Origin: Opitutales bacterium
GTDB taxonomy: Bacteria; Verrucomicrobiota; Verrucomicrobiia; Opitutales; Seribacteraceae
DNA: 64,000 nt
Direction: 5' to 3'
Assembly (NCBI GenBank): GCA_028042835.1
Contig: JAOFOL010000004.1
Location: 1 to 64,000 of the forward strand
Position 1 is the stretch's first letter; each line of letters opens with the position of its first letter. The notes beneath the pieces were generated by a model, which was not told the DNA's origin, did no database searches, and saw only the letters and a list, made by a program, of their open reading frames with translations. This document shows, piece after piece, positions 21,262 to 32,782 of this stretch. Position numbers and translations under genes: made by a program.

Positions 21262-21311
21262 GCGAGATTGCCTGCTTGCGTGCCATCTATTCGAAGAATA
21301 GATATCAAATA

Positions 21312-21737
21312 ATGAAACCATGGTTTAACTTCTTATTGTTGACGATTCTTGTACTCTCTGGTTGTGGAGTCGGGGGATTGTATGGACCTGCTTATTACGA
21401 TGAAACGAATCTAGGTGATGGTTTAAAACGGGTTACCTTTAAAGGTGGAGACCATCCGGCGACTGGTGACCTTTGCCTTCTTCGTTGTGCTGAAGTTACA
21501 CGGGAAGAAGGATTTGCATTTTTCGAGGTGGTGGATTCAGAATCAGGCAGTTCTCTTAGGCATACGGGCGTGGCCTATCCTTTTCATCGCCATTACCATT
21601 TGGATGAGCCTTTTGTTGATGATATACCTTTTGTAACCAAGACGATTCGTATGCTTAAACAAAAACCTGAGGATGATTTCGCTTACCATGCGATAGAAGT
21701 GGAAAGATCCATGCGGAGTAAATATGAAATCGAGTGA
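21312..21737 (+). CDS. Predicted lipoprotein of unknown function
   Basis: Start chosen at MKPWFNFLLLTILVLSGCGVG with lipobox LSGC. Confidence 0.6.
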   Translation: MKPWFNFLLLTILVLSGCGVGGLYGPAYYDETNLGDGLKRVTFKGGDHPATGDLCLLRCAEVTREEGFAFFEVVDSESGSSLRHTGVAYPFHRHYHLDEPFVDDIPFVTKTIRMLKQKPEDDFAYHAIEVERSMRSKYEIE

Positions 21738-21786
21738 AGTCGCTACTTGTTGACCTTCCCTGCGGTTTCGGATTTAATGAATTTGT

Positions 21787-22767
21787 ATGAGTCAACAGAT
21801 TGAAGTTAATATACCCGACCTTTTTAGAAAAGGATTTATCCTTTGGATATTAGTCGGGATCATCGCGGTGGTTGGTTTCATAACCTCCATGTACACCGTT
21901 CAAGCTGAATCTGAGGGTGTCGTCCTCAGATTTGGGAAATATTTAAAGACGGTCGACCCAGGTTTGCAGTTCAAGTTACCCTTTGGGATCGACGATGTGT
22001 ATGTTTTACCAGTAAGACGCCAGCTCAAACAAGAGTACGGCTACGGGACACCGGGTGGATCTAATGATAATCAATTCTCTGAGAGTCGCACTCGAAATCG
22101 CGAGAAAAGTATGGTAACAGGAGATCTGAACGCTGCTGAGGTTGAATGGGTCGTGCAGTTTCGCATTGTCGATGCCAGAAACTATCTTTTCAAGGTAATG
22201 GACCCGCAAGGGACTCTCCGATATGTTTCCGAATCAGTTATGCGCACGGTGGTCGGGGATCGAACAGTTGACGAAGTCATAACCATTGGAAGACAAGAAA
22301 TTGAAGAGGAAGCTAGAGATCGTTTAGATGCCTTGGTCAAGAAATATGAACTTGGTATCGGAATCGACCAAATTCAGTTGCAGAATGTTAATCCACCACC
22401 ACCAGTTCAGGCATCCTTTAACGAAGTAAACCAGGCTCAGCAGGAACGTGAACGGATGATCAATGAGGCTAATGGTGAATATAATCAGGAAGTTCCTCGT
22501 TCCGGAGGTGTTGCAGACCAAAAAATTCGGGCAGCAGAAGGCTATGCTCTTAAGCGGGTAAATGAGGCACTTGGTGATGTGGCCCGATTCAATTCGATGT
22601 TTGGTGAGTACAAAAAAGCTCCTGAAGTCACCAAAACCCGACTTTATTGGGAATCGATGAAGGAAGTTGTTCCGAAAATGGGAAAAAAGATAATTTTGGA
22701 TGAGGATGCCAGTCAAGTCCTTCCATTTCTTCAATTAAACCAAGACGGAAGTGGAGGTGTTCGATGA
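21787..22767 (+). CDS. hflK: HflK-type SPFH/band 7 membrane protein
   Basis: ESEGVVLRFGKYLKTVDPGLQFKLPFGIDDVYVLPV; paired with hflC with a 4-bp overlap. Confidence 0.93.
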   Translation: MSQQIEVNIPDLFRKGFILWILVGIIAVVGFITSMYTVQAESEGVVLRFGKYLKTVDPGLQFKLPFGIDDVYVLPVRRQLKQEYGYGTPGGSNDNQFSESRTRNREKSMVTGDLNAAEVEWVVQFRIVDARNYLFKVMDPQGTLRYVSESVMRTVVGDRTVDEVITIGRQEIEEEARDRLDALVKKYELGIGIDQIQLQNVNPPPPVQASFNEVNQAQQERERMINEANGEYNQEVPRSGGVADQKIRAAEGYALKRVNEALGDVARFNSMFGEYKKAPEVTKTRLYWESMKEVVPKMGKKIILDEDASQVLPFLQLNQDGSGGVR

Positions 22768-23780
22768 AGGCTTTACTTACTGTCATTCCAATCATTGTAA
22801 TTTTAGCATCCTTCGGGATCTACATTTCTACCTATGTGGTGGAAGAGACCGATCAAGTTATTATCACTCAATTTGGCGAGCCTGTGGGTGAGCCAGTAAC
22901 CGAAGCGGGGTTGCACTTCAAGATACCTTTTATTCAGGAGATCAACCGTATTGAAAAGAGATTTCTTCCTTGGAACGGTCCCTCCAATGAGATGTCAACA
23001 AAAGATAAGACTTACTTGGTTATAGATACCTTTGCTCGCTGGCGTATCAGTGATGCAATGCTTTACTTTGAGAGTTTACGAGATGAAAGGAGTGCTTTGT
23101 CGCGTCTGGATGATATTCTTGGTAGTGCTACGAGAAATGCGGTTGCGAAGCATGAATTGATTGAAATCGTTAGAACTAATAAGGATCGTATTGCTCAAAC
23201 CGATGAAGCTCTAGTTCAAGGCATTGGGAAAGTTGGAACTTTGTATTCCATCAAGATCGGTCGAGAAAAAGTTGAACAGGAAATATTCGAAAATGCCGCC
23301 AGCAAATTATCAGGTTTTGGCATTGAACTTCTGGACATACGATTCAAGCGCATAAATTACAACGAAACCGTCCGCCGGAGAATCTACGAGCGTATGGTAA
23401 GTGAGCGTCAGCAAATTGCGGCCCGTTTCCGATCCGAGGGTGCTGGAGAAGCGGCAAAGATCATCGGTATGAAGGAGCGTGACTTACAGGAGATTGAGTC
23501 AGAATCTTACAAGACGGTTCAGGAAATCTATGGAGAAGCGGATGCAAAGGCATCTGCAATCTACGCTGAAGCGTACGATCAAGGCCCGGAAACCTCTGAG
23601 TTCTATGGTTTTCTCAAAACCCTGGAAAGCTACAAACAAATTCTAAGCAAGGATACATCTTTGATCTTATCGACCGATTCTCCATTATTTCGGTTATTTA
23701 AATCGTTTACTGCCCAGCCGGTTTCATCTTCGGACTCCAGTAAGAGAAAAGCGGAGACACCTGCTTCGGTTGCTGAATAA
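22764..23780 (+). CDS. hflC: HflC-type SPFH/band 7 membrane protein
   Basis: VEETDQVIITQFGEPVGEPVTEAGLHFKIPFIQEINRIEKR; RIYERMVSERQQIAARFRSEGAGEA. Confidence 0.94.
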   Translation: MKALLTVIPIIVILASFGIYISTYVVEETDQVIITQFGEPVGEPVTEAGLHFKIPFIQEINRIEKRFLPWNGPSNEMSTKDKTYLVIDTFARWRISDAMLYFESLRDERSALSRLDDILGSATRNAVAKHELIEIVRTNKDRIAQTDEALVQGIGKVGTLYSIKIGREKVEQEIFENAASKLSGFGIELLDIRFKRINYNETVRRRIYERMVSERQQIAARFRSEGAGEAAKIIGMKERDLQEIESESYKTVQEIYGEADAKASAIYAEAYDQGPETSEFYGFLKTLESYKQILSKDTSLILSTDSPLFRLFKSFTAQPVSSSDSSKRKAETPASVAE

Positions 23781-23789
23781 GTTAAATAC

Positions 23790-24242
23790 TTAGCCTGCTG
23801 ATTGCTTGGCAAATAAGTGGTCGGTTAGGGTGGGTAGCCATGGTACGACTTGATAATTAGAAAATTCTTTTGGCGATATCCATCTGCACTCATCGTGTTC
23901 CCAGTCTAGAGTGATTTTTTTGGTATTGGTTTCGACTAGAAACCAGTGAGTTTCGAAAATTACATCGTTTGCTTCTGGATAGAAAGGACCCGCGTAAGTT
24001 GTTTTGGTCATGACCCTTTCTGGGAGTTGAGTTTCTTCAAATACTTCCCGGTATGCAGTCTGCTGCGGATCTTCTCCTGGTTCAAGATATCCGGAAATAC
24101 AAGACCAATAGCCTTGGAAACTGCCCACATGTTTCGACCTCTTTAAAATGAGGATTTCCTTTCCATGCTTGAGAAGGCAACTGATTACAGGTCTAATTTT
24201 CTTACTTGATAATCTAGGGGGGGATGATGGGGGCAGGCTCAT
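23790..24242 (-). CDS. NUDIX hydrolase
   Basis: GYLEPGEDPQQTAYREVFEETQL matches the Nudix box. Confidence 0.9.
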   Translation of the reverse strand: MSLPPSSPPRLSSKKIRPVISCLLKHGKEILILKRSKHVGSFQGYWSCISGYLEPGEDPQQTAYREVFEETQLPERVMTKTTYAGPFYPEANDVIFETHWFLVETNTKKITLDWEHDECRWISPKEFSNYQVVPWLPTLTDHLFAKQSAG

Positions 24243-24532
24243 GAATTAATTATAGTGCCTTAGGAAAGTGGGAGACAAACCAAAGCGTATTGGGCCAATG
24301 GTTTTTTTCGTGACGATGGAATTTCCTTTTGGGTGCAAAGTAGTAGTCTTCATCTTAAACCAATTCCCCCCCCCCTCGTTTCTAGTCGTATCGATCAAGT
24401 ATCGCTAGTTATTTGGATTAAACTGACGGGCAACCTCGGAGGGGAAAAAGTCTTCCCGAGACCCCCACTTGCGGGTTAATTCCATAAACTGGGTACGGAT
24501 GATTTCATTCTTCGTTTGCAAATTGATTTCTT

Positions 24533-25708
24533 TTGTTCGATCGGTGTTGTATAGTAGGAGTTAAAATAATTCTAACAAATTTGGATGTGAATACTTTGGC
24601 ACTTGTAAATCAATTACCGGACTGGATGAACCATCAAGTCGTTGCAGGAAATAGTTGGGGGCAAATCTTACTCTTTTTTGTCTGCGTTTTCGTGGTCTGG
24701 GTGATTGCCCGGATCATAAAAGCCTGGACCCATAAACTTTCCGATTCATCGAGAGAGAGTTCCACCCGGAAAGTCTTCCTGAATTCCCTGGGGAAATCTT
24801 TGCCACTGCTCGGAGTATGGGCCGGGATCAAAATCGGAGTTTATTTTATTTATCTTGGGGAGATGGGTGGCTTGGCTGAAACGGTGGTTTTCACCGGGTT
24901 GGAAGTATTGCTGGTAGTGGCGGTAGCTTTACTCGTTTATTATTTAGTGGAAGTCCCTAGTTCTTGGCTTACTCGTCAGACTGAAAAGACGGAAAGTAAA
25001 TTTGATGATATGCTCGTTCCGATTGTCAGGAAGAGTCTGCGGGTTACGGTGGTTCTGTTTGCGGTGGTGAGTATTGCCCAGTCGCTAAGTGATAAACCGA
25101 TAAGTGCCCTGATTGCCGGTCTGGGTCTCGGTGGTTTGGCTTTCGCCTTGGCGGCTCAGGATACCATCAAAAATCTTTTTGGTTCCCTGGTCATTTTTTC
25201 AGACAAGCCTTTCGGGTTGGGTGACCGTATTAATTATGATGGGCATGATGGCACAATCGAGGAAGTGGGCTTACGCTCGACCCGACTGCGTCGGTTGGAT
25301 GGTCATCAGGTCACGATTCCCAATGGGGAGTTAGCCAATAAATCGATTCACAATATTGCCAAACGGCCCTTCATTCGACGAATTTTTACGATTGGGGTGA
25401 CCTATGATACTTCTCCCGAAAAAGTAAAGGAAGCGAAGGCAATCCTGGAAGACATTCTCAAGGATCATGAGGGATTGGATCCGAAAGGTGAACTGCTCCC
25501 TCGGGTTTACTTTAGTGATTTTTCTGCCTCATCCCTCGATTTTAAATGTATGTACTGGTATCATCCACCTGCATACTGGGATTACATGGACTTCAGCGAA
25601 CGGGTGAATATGGAAATTCTGCAAAGATTTAATGAAGCGGGGATTGAATTTGCCTTTCCGACGCAGACTATTCACTTGGCGAAGGAAGAAAGTTCCTCAA
25701 ACTCTTAA
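24533..25708 (+). CDS. MscS-family mechanosensitive ion channel
   Basis: IAGLGLGGLAFALAAQDTIKNLFGSLVIFSDKPFGLGDRI; TIEEVGLRSTRLRRLDGHQVTIPNGELANKSIHN. Exact start uncertain. Confidence 0.94.
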   Translation: MFDRCCIVGVKIILTNLDVNTLALVNQLPDWMNHQVVAGNSWGQILLFFVCVFVVWVIARIIKAWTHKLSDSSRESSTRKVFLNSLGKSLPLLGVWAGIKIGVYFIYLGEMGGLAETVVFTGLEVLLVVAVALLVYYLVEVPSSWLTRQTEKTESKFDDMLVPIVRKSLRVTVVLFAVVSIAQSLSDKPISALIAGLGLGGLAFALAAQDTIKNLFGSLVIFSDKPFGLGDRINYDGHDGTIEEVGLRSTRLRRLDGHQVTIPNGELANKSIHNIAKRPFIRRIFTIGVTYDTSPEKVKEAKAILEDILKDHEGLDPKGELLPRVYFSDFSASSLDFKCMYWYHPPAYWDYMDFSERVNMEILQRFNEAGIEFAFPTQTIHLAKEESSSNS

Positions 25709-25713
25709 ATTAT

Positions 25714-26064
25714 ATGATTTGGTATATCGTCAAACTACTGGTCTCTGCAGGTATTATTGTCCTGATTTCGGAGCTCTCGAAGAAACTTCCATTGCTTGCC
25801 AGCCTGATTGCCTCGTTGCCTCTGGTCTCGGTGCTGGGCATGGTCTGGATGTATGGTGAAAAAGTGGAAACCGAAAAAATTGCCGCCCATGCAGAGGGAA
25901 CTTTTTGGTATGTGCTTCCATCCCTGCCGATGTTTTTAGTGATGCCCTGGATGATGAAGAAAGGAATCTCATTTCCTGCATCTTTAGCAGCTGGGGTTGC
26001 CCTAACCGGGGTGCTTTATTTGCTAATGACTAAAGCGTTGGCCAAGTTTGGGATGAATCTTTAA
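25714..26064 (+). CDS. DUF3147-like membrane protein
   Basis: 116 aa, about four TM segments, ELSKKLPLLASLIASLPLVSVLGMVWMY. Confidence 0.75.
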   Translation: MIWYIVKLLVSAGIIVLISELSKKLPLLASLIASLPLVSVLGMVWMYGEKVETEKIAAHAEGTFWYVLPSLPMFLVMPWMMKKGISFPASLAAGVALTGVLYLLMTKALAKFGMNL

Positions 26065-26438
26065 GCGCTTTCGGTTCCCTCTTCCGGGAACCATTCATCA
26101 GCAGGATCAAAAGTGGGGATGGGAACATTGATTAATTTCAGTTTTCCCACGGCCCGGTGGATGCACCCGGGTTTAATCATTACCGTGATTCCTGGTTTTA
26201 GCTCAAGTCTCTCATCATCAAGCTCAAGGGTTCCTCTTCCTTCCAGCACATGGTAGATTTCGGTCATCTTCTTATGATAATGGGGGCGGCTGTTTTCAGA
26301 AATATCGACAATATGAAAGGATGCGGTGTCATTACCCGGTTCGATAAAAGCCCTCCGAGCCTGACCACAGGGGCAGGGCATGGGCGTTATATTTTTCATG
26401 TCTGCCACTAAATACTTCTTCTTGCCGTTATCATTCAT
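26061..26438 (-). CDS. Cupin-domain protein
   Basis: PHYHKKMTEIYHVLEGRGTLELDDERLELKPGITVMIKPGCIHRAVG. Confidence 0.88.
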   Translation of the reverse strand: MNDNGKKKYLVADMKNITPMPCPCGQARRAFIEPGNDTASFHIVDISENSRPHYHKKMTEIYHVLEGRGTLELDDERLELKPGITVMIKPGCIHRAVGKLKLINVPIPTFDPADEWFPEEGTESA

Positions 26439-26503
26439 GGAAATAACTTATGAATAATGAATTTATGCGATCAAACCAATAAATCCTCCTGGAATATGGA
26501 AGT

Positions 26504-26914
26504 ATGAAATATCCGAGCCTTGGGATTATTGGTGCATTATTCGTAACCATGGCAATTGGTTTGGGTGCATACGGGGCTCACGGCCTTGATGATGCATTCT
26601 CCCAAAATCCAAGAATGAAAGGGGCATGGGGAAATGCGGTCGATTATCAGATGTTTCATGGCTTGGCCCTGTTTGCTTTGGGAATTGTCAGGATTGATCA
26701 GAAAAAAGCAAAATTATGGATCGTTTCCGGGATTCTTATGTTCCTGGGAGTCATTCTTTTTTGCTTCAGTATTTATGCGTGGGTATTTGGGGGACCGGAG
26801 GGATTGATTAAGATAACCCCTCTTGGCGGATTTTCATTTATCTTCGCTTGGGTCTTGCTTGCGATTCACCAATTCCTCACTCTAAAGAGTAGAAATTTAA
26901 CCAACGATTCATGA
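26504..26914 (+). CDS. DUF423 membrane protein
   Basis: GLGAYGAHGLDD and DYQMFHGLALFALGI motifs. Confidence 0.9.
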   Translation: MKYPSLGIIGALFVTMAIGLGAYGAHGLDDAFSQNPRMKGAWGNAVDYQMFHGLALFALGIVRIDQKKAKLWIVSGILMFLGVILFCFSIYAWVFGGPEGLIKITPLGGFSFIFAWVLLAIHQFLTLKSRNLTNDS

Positions 26915-26918
26915 AATA

Positions 26919-28223
26919 ATGATTAAAGCTTTTATTGCACTTTTGTGGATAGCCTCGGTCTTGCTTACTTACTGGCTGGGTTTGGAGCAAGGTTCTGGCT
27001 CGGCTTATCCCCAAGCTGGAAACCCGGCATTACCTGATAATAATGCGGTGATCGCCAAGAAGAATGCGGGAATGTCACAAGTCACTGCCAAGGCTCCTCC
27101 TGTTCTACCTTCCTCAGATTTGTCAGACTCGGATACCATGATTGCAGCCGATCGAAATGGGGAAGAGGAAAGGATATCTGAAACACAGACTTCTGATCTG
27201 CAGGACCGAATCAAATCTTCCAACCCGGTTGTTCGTTTACGTGCTTTCTCAGAACTTTTGGAGGATGGATCACCTCAAAGTATCGAACAGGCCAAAGAAA
27301 TTTATGAAAAGTTGCCGGAAGGACCTCAGCGTTTCAGCGAACTTCGCTTACTCGCTTTTAGTTGGGGGCAGTCTGATCCAGAATCCGCCCTGGAATGGTC
27401 CAACAATCTTGATGGGTTTGATAAAAGAATAGGGACCGGCTCTGTCCTTGATTCCTGGGCACGATATGATTCTGAATCGGCAATTGCATGGGCCAAGGAA
27501 AATTTCGAAGGCGAGGACAATCCCTATTACTCGGCTGTAATCAGTGGTATGTCCGAAAATGATCTTATTGGTGCTTCGGAATTGATGACCACCCTGCCTT
27601 ACGGGCGTAACCGTGGCCGTGCCGCGTCTATTCTTGTGGAAAGGACATGGCAGATGGGTGAGGATGTTGCGATTCATTTTGCGGATAACCTTCCGGAGGG
27701 CTCGATTCAGAATTTTGCATTTGGGGAGATCGCCAAGAAGATTGCTAAGGATGATTTGGGCCGGGCCGTCCAGTGGGTTGAGAAGATGGATGAATCGGAG
27801 GTAAAGGTCAGGGTGAGTGAGGATGTCGCTGAGAATTGGGCGAAACAAAGCCCTGTGGAAGCGGCCGAATGGGTGTCGAATATGCCGGAGGGTGAGGCAA
27901 GGTCTGAGAGTATGGAGGAAGTGGTCACGCAGTGGGCCCGTAAAGACCCCATCGCCACCGCCGAGTGGCTTAATCAGTTCCCATCCGGTGAGTTAATGGA
28001 TGAGCCGATTCAGCGATTTGTTCGGGAAGTTGCTCGTAAAGATCCCGATACCGCTCTTACCTGGGCACAATCCATCACTGATGAGGAACGCCGAAAGAAA
28101 GTGGAGGCCGATGTTTTAAATATTAAAGTAATGCAGGCTCAGCGGGAACAAGCCGAAGCATCGGGGGCACCCGATCCCCAGGGAGAACCTCGTCCACGTC
28201 GAGGACCTCCCAATGCTCCCTAG
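26919..28223 (+). CDS. Membrane-anchored Trp-Ala (WAxxDP) helical-repeat protein
   Basis: N-terminal TM; repeats such as WAKQSPVEAAEWVSNMPEGEARSESMEEVVTQWARKDPIATAEWLNQFPSGELMDEPIQRFVREVARKDPDTALTWA. Confidence 0.75.
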   Translation: MIKAFIALLWIASVLLTYWLGLEQGSGSAYPQAGNPALPDNNAVIAKKNAGMSQVTAKAPPVLPSSDLSDSDTMIAADRNGEEERISETQTSDLQDRIKSSNPVVRLRAFSELLEDGSPQSIEQAKEIYEKLPEGPQRFSELRLLAFSWGQSDPESALEWSNNLDGFDKRIGTGSVLDSWARYDSESAIAWAKENFEGEDNPYYSAVISGMSENDLIGASELMTTLPYGRNRGRAASILVERTWQMGEDVAIHFADNLPEGSIQNFAFGEIAKKIAKDDLGRAVQWVEKMDESEVKVRVSEDVAENWAKQSPVEAAEWVSNMPEGEARSESMEEVVTQWARKDPIATAEWLNQFPSGELMDEPIQRFVREVARKDPDTALTWAQSITDEERRKKVEADVLNIKVMQAQREQAEASGAPDPQGEPRPRRGPPNAP

Positions 28224-28272
28224 GAAGGCAAGTTTTTCGGAAACAAAACGGTACGCAGATTCTTTACTGTAG

Positions 28273-31200
28273 ATGATAAAAGAGGTTAAAATATTTATTC
28301 TATTTTTCCTTCCTTTTCTGTTACAGGCCAAAATTGATTTCAATCGGCAGATCCGTCCGATTCTCTCTGAACATTGCTTCGCCTGTCATGGATTGGATGA
28401 TCCGCAGGGTGGCTTACGATTGGACTTTGCTGAGTATGCTTACAAGGGAGGGAAATCACGATTTCCTGCCATTGCTCCTGGAGACTTGGAAGAAAGTGAA
28501 ATTCTCCATCGCGTGGTTTCCACCGATATGGATGACCGGATGCCCCCCAAAGGTGAACCTCTCAAGCCTGAGCAGATCAAACTTCTGCGCCAATGGATAT
28601 CGTCCGGGGCTGAGTATGCAAAGCACTGGGCGTATGTGGTTCCACAAAGACCTGCCTTACCTAAGACACAAGTCCAGGGATTTATAAAAACTCCTGTTGA
28701 TCGTTTCATTTTGGCAAAACTAGAGGAAAAAAAATGGATACCAAGTCGCCCCGAGAAAAAGGAGAAATGGATTCGCCGGGTAAGCTTGGGTTTGACCGGA
28801 TTGCCTCCCACACTCGATGAGTTTGAAGAATTTATACAGGACAAATCTCCCCAAGCCCGGGAAAAAGTAGTCGATCGTCTTTTGGCATCGCCCCGATACG
28901 GGGAGCACTGGGCACGCCAATGGCTCGATCTCGCGAGATATGCTGATTCCAATGGTTTTCAGGCGGATCAATTGCGGGATAGTTGGGCATTTCGCGACTG
29001 GGTGATCAATGCCATCAATCAGGATATGCCTTTCGACCAGTTTACTATTGAACAGATTGCCGGAGACCTGCTACCGAATGCAACGATCGATCAAAAGATT
29101 GCCACCGGTTTTCACCGCACCCCCACCTGTAATGTGGAAGCGGGCGTTCATCCGGAGGAGAACCGGGTAAATCAGGTGGTGGATCGGGTAAATGCCACCG
29201 GTACCACCTGGCTGGGTACCACCATGGAATGTGCTCAGTGCCACAGCCATAAATACGATCCCTTTTCGCAGGAGGAATATTTTGAAATGTTTGCCTTCTT
29301 CAATAACACTCCTCTGGAAGTCGAGAATAAGAGCGGCAGGGGAGTATCCTATGATTTTTGGGGACCCAAGATGGAACTTCCCCTTCCTGCGGATAAACAA
29401 AAGCAGAGGGATTCTCTGAATGCTGATCTTAAGGTTAAAAAAGAGGAGCTTGCCACCCTGCAAAAGGAAGCAGATCGGAATTACAAGAAGTGGACTCAGC
29501 AACAATTGAAAGAAACTCAAGTTAAGGAGTCCGAGTGGCAGGTACTTACTCCCACAAAGGCAGTTTCCGATGGAGGGGAAAGCTTGCGAATCGTTAAAGA
29601 TGGCAGCCTGCTGGCGGAGGGAAAATCCGGAGACAAGTCTACCTACCAAATCGAAGTATCCATACCCGCAGGAATCTGGAAATCATTTCAAATGGAAACC
29701 ATGCTCCATAAGTCGATGAAACAAAATGGACCAGGCAGAAATACCACCAATGCCAATCCCAATTTCGTACTTACGGAAATGATCGTAAAAGTGGCAGGGG
29801 CATCAAAACCAGAGGATTTTGGCCGGGTGGTCGCTGATTTTAATCAGGGAGGATTTTTACCTGAGCAATTGTTTGATGGGAATTTGGATACCCGCAATGG
29901 ATGGGCAGTCGCTCCGGAATTTGGGAAAGCCCATTGGGTACAGGCTGAATTTGCTGAACCATTGGTATTGGATAAGGATTCCAAATTACTCATCGAAATG
30001 AAACATCTTTATGGAGGAGGGCGCAATGTGGGCCGTCCGCGTTTCTCTCTTTCCACGGATAGAGTGCAGAGGGGTGAAGTTGACAACAAGAGACTGCGTG
30101 AACTTTTAGCCAAGGAAAAACGGAACGGAAAGGAAGAGAAGGAATTACGGGCGATTTTTGATCAGGAAAATCCAAAACTTTTAGCCCTCCAAAAGAAAGT
30201 TGCTGATCTTGAGAAAGCCCTTAAGAAAGTCACCCCACCCACCACCTTGGTAATGGTGGAAATGGACGAGAAACGGGAAACCCATGTCATGGCCCGTGGA
30301 AGCTATTTATCCCCCAAGCAAAAGGTGGAAGCGGATGTGCCCGAAGTGCTCAATGACTGGAAGCCGGAATGGCCGAAGAACCGTCTTGGCTTGGCGAAGT
30401 GGTTGGTCGATCCAGAAAACCCTCTCACCGCACGGGTGATTGTCAATCGTTGGTGGGGCCAGTTTTTTGGTTCTGGTATTGTTTCCACGGAAGAAGACTT
30501 CGGATCCCAAAGCGAACCCTCCACTCACCCAGAGTTATTGGACTGGTTGGCGGTGGAATTTATGGAAAATGGATGGTCCATGAAGCACATTCACAAACTG
30601 ATCGCACTCAGTGGTACCTACGGCCAAAGCTCACGCGTGACCAACGCCATGCTGGAGAGGGATGCGAATAACCGGTTCTTTCTTCGGGGTCCCCGTTTTC
30701 GTATGACTGCGGAAATGATCCGTGATAATGGCTTACAGGTTGCGGGTTTACTTAGTTATAAAATGGGAGGCCCTCCCGTCTATCCTCCCCAACCGGATGG
30801 TTTGTGGAGACAGACCGGGCGCAATGAGCCCAAATATATAGCCGCTCAGACGGAGGACCGTTTTCGTCGTGGAATCTATGTGATTTGGAGAAGAGCAGCT
30901 CCCTATGCCAGTTTTGTAAATTTTGACGGCCCTGATCGGTCCGCCTGCCACCCTAAGCGTAGCCGTACCAATACTCCCTTGCAGGCACTCACTTTACTGA
31001 ACGATCAGGCTTATGTGGAAATGGCCCTCGGCTTTGCGGTTTCGATTCTGGAAAAAACACAGGGAAAGTCCGATCAGGATCGTATCACCCATGCCGTCCG
31101 CCGTGCCTTGTCCCGTGATCCCTCTGCCCGCGAAATCAAAGTCCTGCTTAGTTTACTAAATGAACAGAGTGAAAGATTGAAGTCCGACTCCTCAATTTCT

Positions 31201-31326
31201 AAATCCTTGCTTTCCCAGGCTCCCGAAATTGAAATCTCCGATAAATTGGAATCCGACGAAGTGGGTGCCTGGTTCTTTGTTGCCAATGTGCTGCTCAATC
31301 TCGACGAAACCATTACCAAAGGATGA
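28273..31326 (+). CDS. PSCyt1/DUF1549/DUF1553 protein with c-type haem motifs
   Basis: [72 protein letters not shown]. Confidence 0.92.
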   Translation: MIKEVKIFILFFLPFLLQAKIDFNRQIRPILSEHCFACHGLDDPQGGLRLDFAEYAYKGGKSRFPAIAPGDLEESEILHRVVSTDMDDRMPPKGEPLKPEQIKLLRQWISSGAEYAKHWAYVVPQRPALPKTQVQGFIKTPVDRFILAKLEEKKWIPSRPEKKEKWIRRVSLGLTGLPPTLDEFEEFIQDKSPQAREKVVDRLLASPRYGEHWARQWLDLARYADSNGFQADQLRDSWAFRDWVINAINQDMPFDQFTIEQIAGDLLPNATIDQKIATGFHRTPTCNVEAGVHPEENRVNQVVDRVNATGTTWLGTTMECAQCHSHKYDPFSQEEYFEMFAFFNNTPLEVENKSGRGVSYDFWGPKMELPLPADKQKQRDSLNADLKVKKEELATLQKEADRNYKKWTQQQLKETQVKESEWQVLTPTKAVSDGGESLRIVKDGSLLAEGKSGDKSTYQIEVSIPAGIWKSFQMETMLHKSMKQNGPGRNTTNANPNFVLTEMIVKVAGASKPEDFGRVVADFNQGGFLPEQLFDGNLDTRNGWAVAPEFGKAHWVQAEFAEPLVLDKDSKLLIEMKHLYGGGRNVGRPRFSLSTDRVQRGEVDNKRLRELLAKEKRNGKEEKELRAIFDQENPKLLALQKKVADLEKALKKVTPPTTLVMVEMDEKRETHVMARGSYLSPKQKVEADVPEVLNDWKPEWPKNRLGLAKWLVDPENPLTARVIVNRWWGQFFGSGIVSTEEDFGSQSEPSTHPELLDWLAVEFMENGWSMKHIHKLIALSGTYGQSSRVTNAMLERDANNRFFLRGPRFRMTAEMIRDNGLQVAGLLSYKMGGPPVYPPQPDGLWRQTGRNEPKYIAAQTEDRFRRGIYVIWRRAAPYASFVNFDGPDRSACHPKRSRTNTPLQALTLLNDQAYVEMALGFAVSILEKTQGKSDQDRITHAVRRALSRDPSAREIKVLLSLLNEQSERLKSDSSISKSLLSQAPEIEISDKLESDEVGAWFFVANVLLNLDETITKG

Positions 31327-32759
31327 ATACACACCCAGTCGATCAATATCTTCGTACGCTTACCCGCCGTCAACTCTTCCAACGGGTAGGACTGGGTGTG
31401 GGTGGATTGGCTCTCGCCAATCTACTGAACAACGATCTGTCAGCTGCTCCCCAAAATCCATTCGCTCACTTTGCACCCAAGGCAAAGAATGTAATTTATT
31501 TCCATTTGGTCGGGGCACCTTCCCATCTTGATCTTTTTGACTATAAACCGGAGCTTCAGAAAAGAAACGGGGAGCTTTGCCCCAAGGAAATGTTCGAGGG
31601 CAAACAGCTCGCCTTTATCCGTTCCCGTCCGACCTTGCTGGGCACATCAAAGGAATCCAAATACGATTTTAAAAAATGTGGAAAGTCAGGCATTCAGATT
31701 TCCAATTTACTTCCCAATTTGCAAACGGTGGCCGATGATATGTGCTTCATCCGCACCCTGCATACCGAGCAGTTTAATCACGCACCTGCCCAGATGTTTA
31801 TGCAAACCGGATTTGAGCGGTTCGGCCGACCCAGCCTTGGGGCGTGGACAAATTATGGGATCGGATCACCCAATGAGGACCTTCCCGGATTTGTGGTCAT
31901 GGTCACCGGACAATATCCCGGTGCCGGAAACAGTGTATTTGGAAGTGGTTTTCTTCCGTCCGTATATCAGGGAATTGAATTTCGCGGGAAAGGAGACCCT
32001 GTTCTATTTCTTTCCAATCCTAAGGGGGTGGACGCAACCGCCCGTCGGAAAGTTATCTCCGCAGTCAATCAGTTGAATGAGATGCAGCTCGACGGGGTGG
32101 GAGATCCCGAGATCGCCACCCGAATCAGCCAGTACGAGATGGCTTACCGTATGCAGACGAGTGTTCCTGAACTGAAAGATATCTCCAAGGAGTCACAGAC
32201 TACTCTGGATGCTTACGGGGCAAAAGTGGGCGGTGCCGGATTTGCCAATAATTGTTTGCTTGCCCGCCGTATGGTCGAGCGTGGTGTACGCTTCGTTCAA
32301 TTATTCGATCAGGGATGGGATCATCACAACAATGTGTTCAATTCCCTTCCCAACAAATGCAAACAGGTGGATCAACCGATCGCCGCCCTGATTAAGGATT
32401 TAAAGGAGCGTGGGTTATTGGATGAAACCCTCGTTGTATGGAGTGCAGAATTTGGACGCACCCCGATGGCCCAGGGAACGAACGGTTCTGGCGAGAAAAC
32501 CAAGGCTGGACGTGACCATCACAAGGAAGCCTTTACCGTCTGGATGGCAGGCGGAGGAACCAAGCCCGGCCATGTCCATGGACGCACGGATGATCTTGGA
32601 TACGGAATCGCTGATTCTCCCGTGCATGTGCACGACTTCAATGCCACGCTTCTACACCTTTTAGGAATGGATCACGAACGCCTGACCTACCGCTTTCAGG
32701 GGCGAAAATTTAGGCTGACCGATGTCCACGGCCATGTGGTCAAAAATGTGATCGCTTAA
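31323..32759 (+). CDS. DUF1501 protein
   Basis: [87 protein letters not shown]; 4-bp ATGA overlap with the upstream gene. Confidence 0.93.
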   Translation: MNTHPVDQYLRTLTRRQLFQRVGLGVGGLALANLLNNDLSAAPQNPFAHFAPKAKNVIYFHLVGAPSHLDLFDYKPELQKRNGELCPKEMFEGKQLAFIRSRPTLLGTSKESKYDFKKCGKSGIQISNLLPNLQTVADDMCFIRTLHTEQFNHAPAQMFMQTGFERFGRPSLGAWTNYGIGSPNEDLPGFVVMVTGQYPGAGNSVFGSGFLPSVYQGIEFRGKGDPVLFLSNPKGVDATARRKVISAVNQLNEMQLDGVGDPEIATRISQYEMAYRMQTSVPELKDISKESQTTLDAYGAKVGGAGFANNCLLARRMVERGVRFVQLFDQGWDHHNNVFNSLPNKCKQVDQPIAALIKDLKERGLLDETLVVWSAEFGRTPMAQGTNGSGEKTKAGRDHHKEAFTVWMAGGGTKPGHVHGRTDDLGYGIADSPVHVHDFNATLLHLLGMDHERLTYRFQGRKFRLTDVHGHVVKNVIA

Positions 32760-32782
32760 ACTTGTTAGAGTTTAAAAAGAGA

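Noticed and set aside
27348-27848. Long antisense ORFs inside the WAxxDP protein (also 29071-29649, 37198-37602 and 46484-47026)
   Set aside because: Composition-driven shadow ORFs opposite well-supported genes; no family resemblance.
30303-30528. Nested ORFs on both strands around 30.3-30.6 kb
   Set aside because: Fully inside the DUF1549/DUF1553 coding sequence with strong family matches in the main frame.
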